NCBI GenBank assembly: GCA_963761755.1 | Contig: CAVXIC010000013.1 | Coordinates: 496,001 to 560,000 of the forward strand | DNA length: 64,000 nucleotides | DNA from: CAJXVA01 sp963761755 | Lineage (GTDB): Bacteria > Myxococcota_A > Polyangia > Nannocystales > Nannocystaceae | Direction: 5' to 3' | Shown here: positions 52,506 to 61,362 of the stretch, in pieces | Numbering within the stretch: position 1 is the first letter of the stretch | Layout: each line of letters begins with the position of its first letter | Made by a program: the position numbers and the translations under genes | The notes under the pieces: model-generated | The model's input: the letters and a program-made list of their open reading frames with translations, nothing else | Databases searched by the model: none | What the model was told of the DNA's origin: nothing

Positions 52506-53954
52506 TCAACGCCTCCACGTTCCGGCCGAGAAGATGGCGAACAGCGCGAAGATCTCCAGCCGCCCAGCGATCATGCACAAGCACAGGACGGCCTTGCCCG
52601 CGCCATGGATGAAGCCGAAGTTCAAGGTGGGTCCGACCGCGTCGAGGCCTGGGCCCACGGAGCTCAGACACGCGATGGTCGCGCTCATCGCCGAGATGAG
52701 GTCGAGGCCGAGGGCGACGAGGATGAAGGACGCGATCGCGAACAGGAAGAAGAACGCGGCGAAGAACGTGGCGATGCCGCGGGCGACGTCTTGGCTCACC
52801 GTGCCGTGTCCAACGCGAATCGCGCTGACCTGGTGCGGGCGCACGACGACGCTGAGCTCTCGCAGCACCACCTTGCCCAAGACGAAGACGCGGGAGGCCT
52901 TGAGTCCGCCGGCGGTCGAGCCTGCGCACGCGCCCATGAACATGCAGCAGAACAGCGCAAACCGGGCGATGTTGGGATACGTGTTGAAATCTTCGGTCAT
53001 GAAGCCGGTGGTCGTCGTGACCGCCAGCGTTTGAAACGTGGCATGCCGGAGCGTGTCCACCCAGTTGCCATGGCGCCCGAAGATGCTGACCCCGACGATG
53101 GCGATGACCACCAGGTTCACCGTCAGGTAGAAGCGAAGCTCGTAGTTGGTCCAGAAGGTTCGCCAGCGGCGACGCAACAAACCGTAGTAGAGCCCGAAGT
53201 TGAGCCCGGCGATCAGCATGAAGACGGCGATGATCCAGTCGATCGTCGCGCTGTGAAACGCGCCGACGCTGGCGCCCTTGGAGGAGAAGCCCCCGGTGCC
53301 CAGGGTGGACATCGCGTGGCAGACGGCGTCGAACCAGGGCATGCCCGCGAGCACCAGCAGCACGGTGCACAGACAGGTGAGACTGCCGTAGATCCACCAC
53401 AGCGCGGTGGCGGTCTGCTTGATCTTGGGGCGCAGTCCCTCGGTGGTCGGGCCTGGGACCTCCGACTTGAACAGGTGCTTGGCACCGACGCCCAACTGCG
53501 GGAACACGGCCACGAACAGGACGACGATGCCCATCCCGCCAATCCAGTGCATGAGGCACCGCCACAAATTGGTCGCCCGGGAGAGGCCGTCGACGTCGGA
53601 GACCACGGTGGCGCCGGTGGTGGTGAAGCCCGAGACCGCCTCGAAGATCGCGCTGGGGACGTTGGAGATCGAGCCCTCGATGACGAAGGGCAACCCGCCC
53701 AGCAGTCCCAAGGCCAGCCAGGTGAAGGCCACCACGCCCAGGGCGTCCTTGCGGTGGATTTCGTCGTCGTCCTCGAGCTGGCCCACGCGTCCCAAGGCCA
53801 GCGCGAGCGCGACACAGCAGAAGGCGGAGATGGCGTAGGCAAGCACCGTGCGCTGGTCGCCGTCGAAGATGGCAAGCCCGACGGGGGCCATCATCATCAC
53901 GGCGACGGTCATGAGGAGGAGCCCCACGTACCGGCTGACGACGCGAGGGTTCAC
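52506..53954 (-). CDS. trkH: TrkH/KtrB-type K+ uptake channel subunit
   Basis: The 482 residues have four pore loops: VSGFTTTGATVV, MSTLGTGGFSS, LAVTTTTGFMT and CLSSVGPGL, plus the HWIGGMGIVVL helix typical of TrkH. It forms the transmembrane K+ path and works with the cytoplasmic NAD-binding TrkA. GTG 53954 overlaps the trkA stop (GTGA). The protein sits in the inner membrane. Confidence 0.95.
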   Translation of the reverse strand: MNPRVVSRYVGLLLMTVAVMMMAPVGLAIFDGDQRTVLAYAISAFCCVALALALGRVGQLEDDDEIHRKDALGVVAFTWLALGLLGGLPFVIEGSISNVPSAIFEAVSGFTTTGATVVSDVDGLSRATNLWRCLMHWIGGMGIVVLFVAVFPQLGVGAKHLFKSEVPGPTTEGLRPKIKQTATALWWIYGSLTCLCTVLLVLAGMPWFDAVCHAMSTLGTGGFSSKGASVGAFHSATIDWIIAVFMLIAGLNFGLYYGLLRRRWRTFWTNYELRFYLTVNLVVIAIVGVSIFGRHGNWVDTLRHATFQTLAVTTTTGFMTEDFNTYPNIARFALFCCMFMGACAGSTAGGLKASRVFVLGKVVLRELSVVVRPHQVSAIRVGHGTVSQDVARGIATFFAAFFFLFAIASFILVALGLDLISAMSATIACLSSVGPGLDAVGPTLNFGFIHGAGKAVLCLCMIAGRLEIFALFAIFSAGTWRR

Positions 53955-55297
53955 GCTTCGCCCGACTCCAGTCTCGCGATGCCCTTCTCGGCGCTGCGAC
54001 GGTCGCGGATCGGGCAGGCGACCAGGAGGTGCTCACCGCCGCGTAGGACCGGGTTGGACTCGGTGGCGATGGTGGGGTCGGAGTGCGGCAGCAGACCCAG
54101 CACGCGCGTGGACGCGCCCAGCGAGAGGTCGCGAACGCGAAGCTGCCGCGGGAGCGCGTGCGGGATGCGGAGCTCGAGGATGGACCAGTCGCTGTCGGGG
54201 ACGGTGGCCGAGCTGACGACGGTGCGACCGGGCAGCAGCCACTGAAGGGTGCTGGAGAGCACTTCGTGGGCGCTGGTCGTGCCGTCGATGCCCAGGTGGG
54301 CGTAGACGGACGCATAGCCAGGTCGGTGGACGAGCGCAAAGGTGTGCTCGACGCCCAGCTCGTTGCTCAGCAGCGAGGACATCAAGTTCACCTCGTCGGA
54401 ACCGGTGACGGCCAGCGCGGTCTCGGCTCGGCCGACGGCTTCCTCTCGCAGGAAGGCGAGGTTGGTGCCGTTGCCGTGGAGGATGGTGGTCTTCGCGAGG
54501 TCCGAGGCGAGGGCCTCGCAGCGCTCCCGGGACTCCTCGACGATCGAGACCTCGCGCGTGAGCGCCGAGAGGGCCCGCGCGAGCTGCAGGCCGACGTCGC
54601 CGCCACCGATGATGACGACGCGGTTGGTGCCGCTGGACCGCATGCTGCGGGCGACGGCGGCCACGCCGATGGGCGGACCGGCCAAGATGACGCGGTCGCC
54701 GACCTCGAGCGTCGCAATCTCGCTCGGCAAGCGAATCGAGTCGCCCCGAAGCACGGCGCGGGTGATCACCGCGGCCTCCGAACCCTGGCTGCCGATCGGG
54801 CCGCCGGCGACGGGGGAGTCTTCACTGAGCTCGACGACGCCGACGTGGACCGCACCGCCCACGAAGGTGGACGTCCAGCCGACCTCCACCCGGTTGACGA
54901 GGCGCAGCAGGTCGACCCCGACGAGGCGCGAAGCGCAGACGCACGCATCGATGCCCGCGACGTCGCGCTCGACCCCGAGCGACCCTCGGTAGAAGCCGGG
55001 GTCGTCCACCCGGGCGACGGCCCGACGCGCGCCGAGGTTCTTGGCCAGGACGCTCGCGGCCACGTTGACCGAGTCTTCGCCCGCGACGGAGATGACGAGG
55101 TCTGCGCGCCGAACCTCGGCCGCTTCGAGCGCGTTTCGGTGCGTGGCGTTGCCCTCCATGACCAGGACGTCGAGCTCTTCCTCGGCCACGGCCAACGCGT
55201 GGGGGTCGGCGTCGAGCAGGACGACGTTGGCGTCGCTGGAGAGCGAGCGCGCGAGGTGGCGGCCGACTTCGCCGGCTCCGAGGATCAACACTCTCAT
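53951..55297 (-). CDS. trkA: TrkA-type K+ uptake regulatory protein (double RCK)
   Basis: Two Rossmann RCK-N domains start with MRVLILGAGEVGRHLA and RVVIIGGGDVGLQLA, each followed by an RCK-C-like domain (SEIATLEVGDRVIL; ESNPVLRGGEHLLV). At 448 residues it has the usual double TrkA length. It binds NAD(H) or ATP and gates TrkH. ATG 55297 overlaps the antiporter stop (ATGA) and directly starts the first Rossmann strand. A longer upstream frame has no coding character. Confidence 0.95.
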   Translation of the reverse strand: MRVLILGAGEVGRHLARSLSSDANVVLLDADPHALAVAEEELDVLVMEGNATHRNALEAAEVRRADLVISVAGEDSVNVAASVLAKNLGARRAVARVDDPGFYRGSLGVERDVAGIDACVCASRLVGVDLLRLVNRVEVGWTSTFVGGAVHVGVVELSEDSPVAGGPIGSQGSEAAVITRAVLRGDSIRLPSEIATLEVGDRVILAGPPIGVAAVARSMRSSGTNRVVIIGGGDVGLQLARALSALTREVSIVEESRERCEALASDLAKTTILHGNGTNLAFLREEAVGRAETALAVTGSDEVNLMSSLLSNELGVEHTFALVHRPGYASVYAHLGIDGTTSAHEVLSSTLQWLLPGRTVVSSATVPDSDWSILELRIPHALPRQLRVRDLSLGASTRVLGLLPHSDPTIATESNPVLRGGEHLLVACPIRDRRSAEKGIARLESGEA

Positions 55298-56601
55298 GGG
55301 TGATGCGACTCCGCGGGCTTGGGAGGTGTGGGGTCCGGTGGTGCCTGGTTGGCGACTTGAATCTCGCCCACGTCGGCCAGGTAGCGACGAAGCGCGCGCA
55401 TGGCCAGAACGTCGGAGATGACCAACCCTCCGAGGATGATCGTGCACACCGTCGGCGCGAGGTCGGGGAAGCGCTGCGCGAAGGCGACGGCGATCGCGGC
55501 CGCGAGCACGCCTTGACCCATCATGCCGCGGCCCAGTCCCAGGCCCAGCGATCCTTCATTGACGAAGGTCGCGACGGCGACGCGGGTGAACATGCGGCGC
55601 AGCAGGACGCGCGCGACCGCGTAGAACGGGACGACGATCCACACCGTGGGATGGGCGGGGACCCAGGTGGCCCCCGCGAGCAGCAGCACCAAGACGGTGG
55701 TCGGGAATCGAACGGGATCGAGGGCGCGATGGAGGCGGGAGGCGTGGGGGCTCGTGAACGCGACGGTGAGCCCGGCGATGACGTTGACGAACAGCGGGGA
55801 GACGCCCAGGCCCGCGCCGACGCCGGCTGCGAACACCACGACGCCGATCGTCGCGACGAGCATCCGCATCGGATCGTCCTCTCGACCCAGGAACACGCTG
55901 AAGAGCATGCCGGTGCCGAAGCCGGCCGCGACCGTGATCACCGACCACTCGATGAGGGTCAGGCCGAGGCCAGCGGAGGCTTCTGCGGCGCGGTTTCCCG
56001 CCATCGCCATGCCGAAGGCGAACGCCGCGAGCAGCTGGGCGGAGCTGGCCATCGTGCGGAGCAGGCGGGTGCGCTTGGGGGAGACGTTGAATCGATCGAT
56101 CGCCACGTCCATCAGCGAGGCCGAGCAGGCGGCCGCGGCCGCCCCGATCGTCAGGCCTCCCCACAGACCCTCGGGGGACAGCCAGAACGAGATCAACCGG
56201 TCGCCCACGACCTGCACGGGCTCGGCGAACAGGGGATCGGCCACCAGAAGCGTCGGGTCGAGGAGCTGCAGTGCGCCGGTCGTGAGCAGGCCGATGGCGA
56301 CGGCGACCCCGCCGGCGGACGCGAGTCCGGCGAGGGTGAACTCGGTGCCGCCTCGTCCGCGCCGCGCGCCCAGCCCGACCAAGAACCCGACCACGCCGAG
56401 CACTGTGGAGACGAACAGGTCCAGCTCGACCAGGGTCTCTTCGCTCAGCGGGCCAATCGGCGAGATCGGTCCGAGCACGATGCCCAGCGCCAGATACTCC
56501 ATGCCCGAGAAGAGCAGCAGTTTGGCCGCGAACCGGTCGATGAATCGGCCCGCGACGAACGCGAACACGACCACGCCGACGAAGAGGACGGTGGTGCTCA
56601 T
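55294..56601 (-). CDS. CPA2-like Na+(K+)/H+ antiporter, promoter-proximal gene of the ion operon
   Basis: This 435-residue membrane protein with 12 or so helices (VGVVVFAFVAGRFIDRFAAK, EYLALGIVLGPISPIGPL, AAACSASLMDVAID and repeated Ala/Gly-rich helices) belongs to the sodium/hydrogen exchanger superfamily, but the typical paired-Asp core is not obvious by eye. It opens a run of six minus-strand genes joined by overlaps. ATG 56601 has no strong ribosome site in view. The 120 or so bases upstream hold TTGACG on the minus strand near 56650 but no convincing -10 box. Confidence 0.85.
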   Translation of the reverse strand: MSTTVLFVGVVVFAFVAGRFIDRFAAKLLLFSGMEYLALGIVLGPISPIGPLSEETLVELDLFVSTVLGVVGFLVGLGARRGRGGTEFTLAGLASAGGVAVAIGLLTTGALQLLDPTLLVADPLFAEPVQVVGDRLISFWLSPEGLWGGLTIGAAAAACSASLMDVAIDRFNVSPKRTRLLRTMASSAQLLAAFAFGMAMAGNRAAEASAGLGLTLIEWSVITVAAGFGTGMLFSVFLGREDDPMRMLVATIGVVVFAAGVGAGLGVSPLFVNVIAGLTVAFTSPHASRLHRALDPVRFPTTVLVLLLAGATWVPAHPTVWIVVPFYAVARVLLRRMFTRVAVATFVNEGSLGLGLGRGMMGQGVLAAAIAVAFAQRFPDLAPTVCTIILGGLVISDVLAMRALRRYLADVGEIQVANQAPPDPTPPKPAESHHP

Positions 56602-56722
56602 GGGGCGGTCAGGCCGAGGGCATCATGTACCTGAGTTCGAGTCACGTTTCGTCAAAATCTTTCATACCCAGGTGTGCAGGCGTAGCGTGGGCGGGCGTCG
56701 CACACGTGGCGCACGGTGTACC

Positions 56723-56794
56723 ATGAGCTTCATCCTATCGATTCTCGCCGTGGGCCTTGCCACCGCCGTCACCGCCTTCGTCTTCGATCCTTGA
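56723..56794 (+). CDS. Possible single-helix microprotein (23 residues)
   Basis: The short frame encodes MSFILSILAVGLATAVTAFV plus FDP, a neat transmembrane helix, and ends 18 bases before the start of another membrane-protein gene. No Shine-Dalgarno sequence is evident, and a frame this short can arise by chance. Listed as a candidate only. Confidence 0.3.
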   Translation: MSFILSILAVGLATAVTAFVFDP

Positions 56795-56812
56795 GGTGCG
56801 GTAGCCTGAGCC

Positions 56813-57406
56813 ATGTCCGTAGACAGCGGCCTCGCGATGGCGATCCTCATCGGCATGGCGCTGATGGTCATCACGCCGGCCCTCGCGCTGGGCCTGGTGG
56901 GCCTCGCGGTCGGCCGAAGACGAGACGCTGCTGGGGCCTTCGGTGGCATCGGATTCGTGGTGGGCGCGCTCATCGGTTTGCTCGGCGTCGTGGTCACCTT
57001 CTATGAGGACACGTTCGCGCCCGAGCTGGTCCTCGAGGTGCCCGAGGACCTCGCGCACGAGGACATCTTCATCGTAGAGGACCCCACGGCGTCGCAGGTC
57101 CTGCGGTGGAACGCGGTGCAGACCGAAGCGCGCCTCACCGTCCCAAAGACGGGCGTCGCACGCGTGCGGGACCTCGAAGACTTCGTGGGCGGACCGCTGG
57201 AGGCGCGCTTGACGTCCGGCGAGCACAACACCGTCGCGTCGTCTCGCCCTCCGCCCGAGGGCGTGACCGGTCGCAGCGTGCTGTGCTTCGGCTTTCGTGC
57301 CTCCGGCGACGCGCGGACCTCGGACTGCGAGCGCGAGAACGTTGCGGATCTGATCGGTGCTCGGGAGGCCCGCGACGATCCTGCTAGTCCGCCACGCGGG
57401 CGCTGA
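56813..57406 (+). CDS. Membrane protein with extracytoplasmic domain, unknown function
   Basis: The 197-residue product has two N-terminal transmembrane helices (about 5-30 and 42-63) and a C-terminal soluble domain of about 130 residues with strands such as ELVLEVPEDLAHEDIFIV. ATG 56813 is the natural start before the first helix. The 3' end overlaps the convergent SGNH hydrolase gene by 23 bases. No family recognised. Confidence 0.65.
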   Translation: MSVDSGLAMAILIGMALMVITPALALGLVGLAVGRRRDAAGAFGGIGFVVGALIGLLGVVVTFYEDTFAPELVLEVPEDLAHEDIFIVEDPTASQVLRWNAVQTEARLTVPKTGVARVRDLEDFVGGPLEARLTSGEHNTVASSRPPPEGVTGRSVLCFGFRASGDARTSDCERENVADLIGAREARDDPASPPRGR

Positions 57407-58976
57407 GGACGTCGCCTCCGTCGAATGCGGCCATCATCGCGTCGACCAGGCCCATGCCCACCCGCACGTAGCCACGTCGCGTGAAGTGGATGTGGTCCTG
57501 CCGGGCCATCGCCGGGGTCGCGGCGGCCCAGTCCACCATGGACATCTCACCGCCCATGAAGGCGCGCAGGTCCCAGAAGGCGCAGCCGTGCTCGAGGGCG
57601 ATCTCTCGCTGTGCCCGGAGGATGTACGAGGTGCTCTCGCGCGGGTGGTAGGAGCCGTCGTCGCCTTTTTGGGGGAAGTCGCCGGGGCCCATGAGCAGGC
57701 ACGACGCCTGCGGCGCAGCTTCCTTGAGGCGGCCCAGGACTTCGGAGAGGCGCTCGCGGTAGGCGCCCTCGGAGATCCCGCTGTTGGCTTCGTTGGTGCC
57801 GTAGGCGAGGGTGATCAGGTCTGGCTTGCGACGACGAACGTTGTCGTACCAGACCTCCGGCGCCCACTTGAGCATGTTGGAGGCGCGGGTGCCGCCGATT
57901 CCCAGCGTGTCGACGACGACGCCGGGGGTGTCCCGCTCGACGCTCATGCCGAACAGTCGCACCTCGCCGTTGCCGATCGGTTGCACTTCGATCGCGTGCG
58001 AGCCTTCGGGAAGATCGATCGCGTAGTAGCCAGGTCCGAACGCCGCGGCCCGGGTGGAGACCTTCGCGTGGCGCTCGCCGTCGACGAGCACGTTGAAGCT
58101 TCCGCCTCTGGGCTGCTTCAAGAAGTACAGCTCGTAGTTGGAGCCGACGCTCCCGTCGCGGTGGCTGACGCGACCGAACGCGGTCGCCTTGGAGGCGGCG
58201 AGGCTGGCACCGATGAGCCCGTAGAAGCCGTCGTCGCGACCCTTGCTTCGCTGGGCATGCTCGGTGCGCCAGTGCTTGAAGCCCTCGGTCAGCATTTCGA
58301 CGTGTCCGTACCAGCGCCACGGCTTGGCGACGTGCACGAAGCCGTGCCCGCCGTCTCCGAAGCGCTCGCGCAGGTAGGCACGAACGTAGTGCGGGTAGAC
58401 GTCGGCGTCGGTATGTGAGGCCCCGTACATCAGGACGCGGACCTTGCCGTCGTCGTCCGTCCCGGCCTCGAGCTGGCGGAGCGCATCGTAGAAGTGGGCG
58501 AGCGGCGCTGCGTTGGGGGCGGCGACGGTGAGCGGCTGATAGATGCCCAGGGCGTTGCCGTTGACGTGCCGCGTCGGGACATCGGTGGACGCGAGGCCGG
58601 AGCTGCCCGGCAGGCTGTCGAGGAGCGCGTCGTCGAGGGCCTGGTCGTCGCCCGCCTGCGCGAGGACGGTTTCCTGGGGAGAGATCCACGGCACGCTCTG
58701 CCCTGCTGCATCTTCGAACAGTGCATCGCCGAGCAGGGCGGACTGCGCGGTGACCCGGGCGCGGCGTGCGTCCTCACCGAGCGCGGGGCCCGAGGCGGGC
58801 ACGGCGGTCGACCGCGCATCCGCCTGAACAGGCGTCAGCGACCGGCTCCGGCCGGCCGTGTCCTCGGTGGAGGGGGAGGCCGGGGGCACGTCCGACGCGT
58901 CTGGTTGAGGCTTGCAGCCGCTGCAGCCCAGCGTCATCGCGAGACCCAAGAGGCACCATGTCGAGCGCACGGACAC
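57384..58976 (-). CDS. SGNH/GDSL-type hydrolase lipoprotein
   Basis: GTG 58976 opens a signal with lipobox TLGCSGC and a Pro/Ser/Thr-rich linker. The C-terminal 400 residues hold the SGNH blocks: RVLMYGASHTDADV (block I, nucleophile Ser; the usual GDS is GAS), GIGGTRASNML (block II Gly), LAYGTNEANS (block III Asn) and DHIHFTRRGYVR (block V Asp and His). All catalytic residues are present. A carbohydrate-binding-like beta domain lies inside (GGSFNVLVDGERHAKVST). Relatives of this two-domain type act as acyl- or O-acetyl-esterases on polysaccharides or peptidoglycan. The longer upstream frame is antisense to the Ogt gene and not coding. Confidence 0.85.
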   Translation of the reverse strand: MSVRSTWCLLGLAMTLGCSGCKPQPDASDVPPASPSTEDTAGRSRSLTPVQADARSTAVPASGPALGEDARRARVTAQSALLGDALFEDAAGQSVPWISPQETVLAQAGDDQALDDALLDSLPGSSGLASTDVPTRHVNGNALGIYQPLTVAAPNAAPLAHFYDALRQLEAGTDDDGKVRVLMYGASHTDADVYPHYVRAYLRERFGDGGHGFVHVAKPWRWYGHVEMLTEGFKHWRTEHAQRSKGRDDGFYGLIGASLAASKATAFGRVSHRDGSVGSNYELYFLKQPRGGSFNVLVDGERHAKVSTRAAAFGPGYYAIDLPEGSHAIEVQPIGNGEVRLFGMSVERDTPGVVVDTLGIGGTRASNMLKWAPEVWYDNVRRRKPDLITLAYGTNEANSGISEGAYRERLSEVLGRLKEAAPQASCLLMGPGDFPQKGDDGSYHPRESTSYILRAQREIALEHGCAFWDLRAFMGGEMSMVDWAAATPAMARQDHIHFTRRGYVRVGMGLVDAMMAAFDGGDVLSARVAD

Positions 58977-59057
58977 GACATGGATGCTGGGGTCCAGCGG
59001 CGATCGGGTCAAATTCGACACCGAACGAGCGCGCAATTCGCCCAGAATTCGGTCAGA

Positions 59058-59639
59058 ATGGCCGCCATGCCTCGTTGGCGCGTCGATCGAGTGTTCCATC
59101 CGGCGTTGCCGTTGATGATCGCGCTCGACGCCGAGGACGACGCGCTCGTGTATGTGGGCCTCGGCGGCCGCGTGACCGGGCTGCTGGAGCACGCCGCACG
59201 TCACCGGGCCGGCGTCGAGGTCGACCGTCGCAAGGGGTCGGCCGCCCGGGCGCAGCTGCTCGAGTACCTCGGGGGCGGGCGGCAAAGCTTCGAGCTTCGG
59301 CTGCGTCCGCTGGGCACGACCTTTCAGCGGCGGGCGTGGGAGGCACTCGTGCAGATCCCCTTCGGGCAGACGCGCAGCTATGCCGACCAAGCCCACGCGA
59401 TCGGGATGCACGGTGGGGCGCGGGCGGTGGGCGGCGCCAACGGGGCCAATCCGCTGCCGATCGTCGTTCCGTGCCACCGGGTGCTGGGCGCATCTGGCAA
59501 GATGACCGGGTTCGGGGGCGGCGTGGACACCAAGCGGTGGCTGCTCGCGCTCGAACGCGACGGGCGAGTCCCAGGGTGGACGCCCGCACAACGAGCGGCC
59601 CGAAGCACCGGGGCCTCCCAGCTGGGATTGTTTGCGTGA
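59058..59639 (+). CDS. ogt: Methylated-DNA--protein-cysteine methyltransferase
   Basis: The 193-residue Ogt/Ada-C type protein contains the alkyl-acceptor motif IVVPCHRVLGASG (Cys in PCHR), FQRRAWEALVQIPFGQTRSY with the DNA-binding helix, and GGANGANPLPI. It repairs O6-alkylguanine by suicide transfer. ATG 59058 is used; ATG 59067 is possible. The stop overlaps the next gene's start (GTGA), so it is coupled to the MlaE-type permease genes, an odd functional pairing. Confidence 0.95.
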   Translation: MAAMPRWRVDRVFHPALPLMIALDAEDDALVYVGLGGRVTGLLEHAARHRAGVEVDRRKGSAARAQLLEYLGGGRQSFELRLRPLGTTFQRRAWEALVQIPFGQTRSYADQAHAIGMHGGARAVGGANGANPLPIVVPCHRVLGASGKMTGFGGGVDTKRWLLALERDGRVPGWTPAQRAARSTGASQLGLFA

Positions 59640-60394
59640 AGAAGATCTTCGAACTGCTCGAGACGATCGGTGCCGCGACGGCCTTCTTTGGGGAGGTTGC
59701 GCGGGCGGCCGCGTCGCGCCCCTTCTTCGGTGGCGAGCTGATCCGGATGAAGTGGCTGCTGACCAAGCGGTGCCTGATCCCGGTGGGGCTGGCGGTGGCG
59801 CCGGTCGGCGCGGTCATCTCGCTCCAAGGTCTGGAGATCTTCCGGATGTTCGGGCTCGATCGCATGCTCAGCTCGCTGCTGGGCACGGCGATCTTTCGCG
59901 AATACAGCCCGGCGCTGGCCTCGGTGATGGTCGCGGCACAGGCGGGATCATCGATCGCCGCCCGCATTGGCACCATGCGCGTCCGCGGGCAGATCGACGC
60001 GTTGGCCGTCATGTCGGTCGATCCGGTCCGGTACGTCGTCGTGCCTGGCGTGATCGCGTGCGCCGTCGTGACGCCGCTGCTCAACGTGCTCACCAACTTC
60101 TTGGGCCTCTTCAGCGGCTGGGTGTTCGCCGTTCCGCTCGGCGGTGTGGACCACGGCGCCTTCATCGAGCACCTCACCGCTCAGGTGACGCCCGCCGATC
60201 TTTGGGTCGGGCTGGCCAAGTGCGGGCTGTTCGGCACCTCCGTCGGTCTGATCGCCGGGTTCTTGGGCATGCGGGTCTCCGGCGGTGCCGAGGCGGTGGG
60301 CAAGGCCGCCAACGACACGGTCGTCGCCACGATCGTGATGATCCTTCTCGTCGACTACATCGTCTCGTACGCGCTGCTCGGGGTGGGGGTCTGA
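59636..60394 (+). CDS. MlaE/YrbE-family ABC permease (first of pair)
   Basis: This 252-residue inner-membrane protein is of the MlaE/YrbE permease family, with PVGAVISLQGLEI, EYSPALASVMVAAQAGSSIA and the core IGTMRVRGQIDALAVMSVDPVRY, the strongly conserved segment that contacts the ATPase. Such permeases move phospholipids or sterol-like lipids between membranes with an ATPase (MlaF) and MCE protein (MlaD). GTG 59636 overlaps the ogt stop. Confidence 0.93.
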   Translation: MKKIFELLETIGAATAFFGEVARAAASRPFFGGELIRMKWLLTKRCLIPVGLAVAPVGAVISLQGLEIFRMFGLDRMLSSLLGTAIFREYSPALASVMVAAQAGSSIAARIGTMRVRGQIDALAVMSVDPVRYVVVPGVIACAVVTPLLNVLTNFLGLFSGWVFAVPLGGVDHGAFIEHLTAQVTPADLWVGLAKCGLFGTSVGLIAGFLGMRVSGGAEAVGKAANDTVVATIVMILLVDYIVSYALLGVGV

Positions 60395-60398
60395 AGCG

Positions 60399-61133
60399 AT
60401 GAAGACCTTCATCGAGTTCCTCATCTTTGCCCGCTACGCGGTGGCGGCTCAGTTCTCGGGCTTCCCCGATCGGCGGGTGCTCGCCGAGCAGGTCTACAGC
60501 GCCGGGGTCGGCAGCGTCGCGCTGCTCACCGTCCTGACGCTCTTCGCGGGGCTCAACCTCTCGGTGCAGTCCTACAGCACCTTCTCGCGCTTCGGAGGCC
60601 AGGACTTCTTGGGCATGTTTGCCGGCATCGGTGGCGTGCGGGAGCTCTACCCGGTGATGGCGGCCATCGTGTGCGGGGCTCGCATCGGAGCCAACCTCGC
60701 GGCGGCGCTGGCCAACATGCAGATCAGTGAGCAGGTCGAAGCGCTCGAGGTGATGTCGGTCGATCCGATGCGCTACCTGGTGGCGCCCAGGCTCTGGGCG
60801 GTGACCATCGCGTTGCCGCTGCTGTGCGGCTACGCGAACGTCGTGGGCATCAGCGCCAGCTACTACGGCGCGGTGCATCAGCTCGGGCTCGACGGCGGCA
60901 CGTTCGTCAGCCAGCTGCGGGAGTTCGTGCACCTGGCGGACCTGCTCGTCGGCGTCTTCAAGGGGCTGATCTTTGGCTGGCTCGTCGCTCTGGTCGCGTG
61001 CTTTCACGGCTACCGGGCCGCCAAGAAGGATGGCGCGGAGGGGGTCGGCATCGCGACGAACCGGGCGATCGTCCACGGCGCCGTGCTGTGCATCGTCCTG
61101 AACCTGGTGATCAGCTGGCTGCTCTACGGCTGA
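60399..61133 (+). CDS. MlaE/YrbE-family ABC permease (second of pair)
   Basis: The 244-residue paralogue of the preceding gene shows LTLFAGLNLSVQ, RELYPVMAAIVCGARIGANL and ANMQISEQVEALEVMSVDPM. It starts four bases after the stop of its partner, so the two probably form a heterodimer, as with actinobacterial YrbE-A/B pairs. The MCE substrate protein and ATPase are not in the window after this gene: the next is a surface lipoprotein. Confidence 0.93.
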   Translation: MKTFIEFLIFARYAVAAQFSGFPDRRVLAEQVYSAGVGSVALLTVLTLFAGLNLSVQSYSTFSRFGGQDFLGMFAGIGGVRELYPVMAAIVCGARIGANLAAALANMQISEQVEALEVMSVDPMRYLVAPRLWAVTIALPLLCGYANVVGISASYYGAVHQLGLDGGTFVSQLREFVHLADLLVGVFKGLIFGWLVALVACFHGYRAAKKDGAEGVGIATNRAIVHGAVLCIVLNLVISWLLYG

Positions 61134-61362
61134 TTTGTGAGCATTCGAAGAAGCGGCAGCTCACGTTCGGACATTGAAACCGTCTTCGGACAGTGTTCAG
61201 CGGCACTTTCGGATCGAATCCCCCGTTGGCGGTGGCAAAGCAGGTGACGAAACCGTCGAGGTGGCGTAAGGGTCTGCCAAACGGGCGTGCATCCACTTTG
61301 GCGTTGGGGCGGTGATTTCCCCTGAAGTGCGGCAGGATGCGCAGCTTCGACTACGAGGACTC

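Noticed and set aside
45805..54245. Several long plus-strand open frames over the ion-transport operon and M28-like gene
   Set aside because: They are antisense shadows. The minus-strand frames carry clear family motifs (TrkH, TrkA, MscS, exchanger, AAA+), while the plus frames are Arg/Gly/Asp-rich with no motif.
61134..61362. Inverted repeat GTGAGC/GCTCAC after the second permease as a terminator
   Set aside because: The stem is only 6 bp with a 16-base loop and no T tract.
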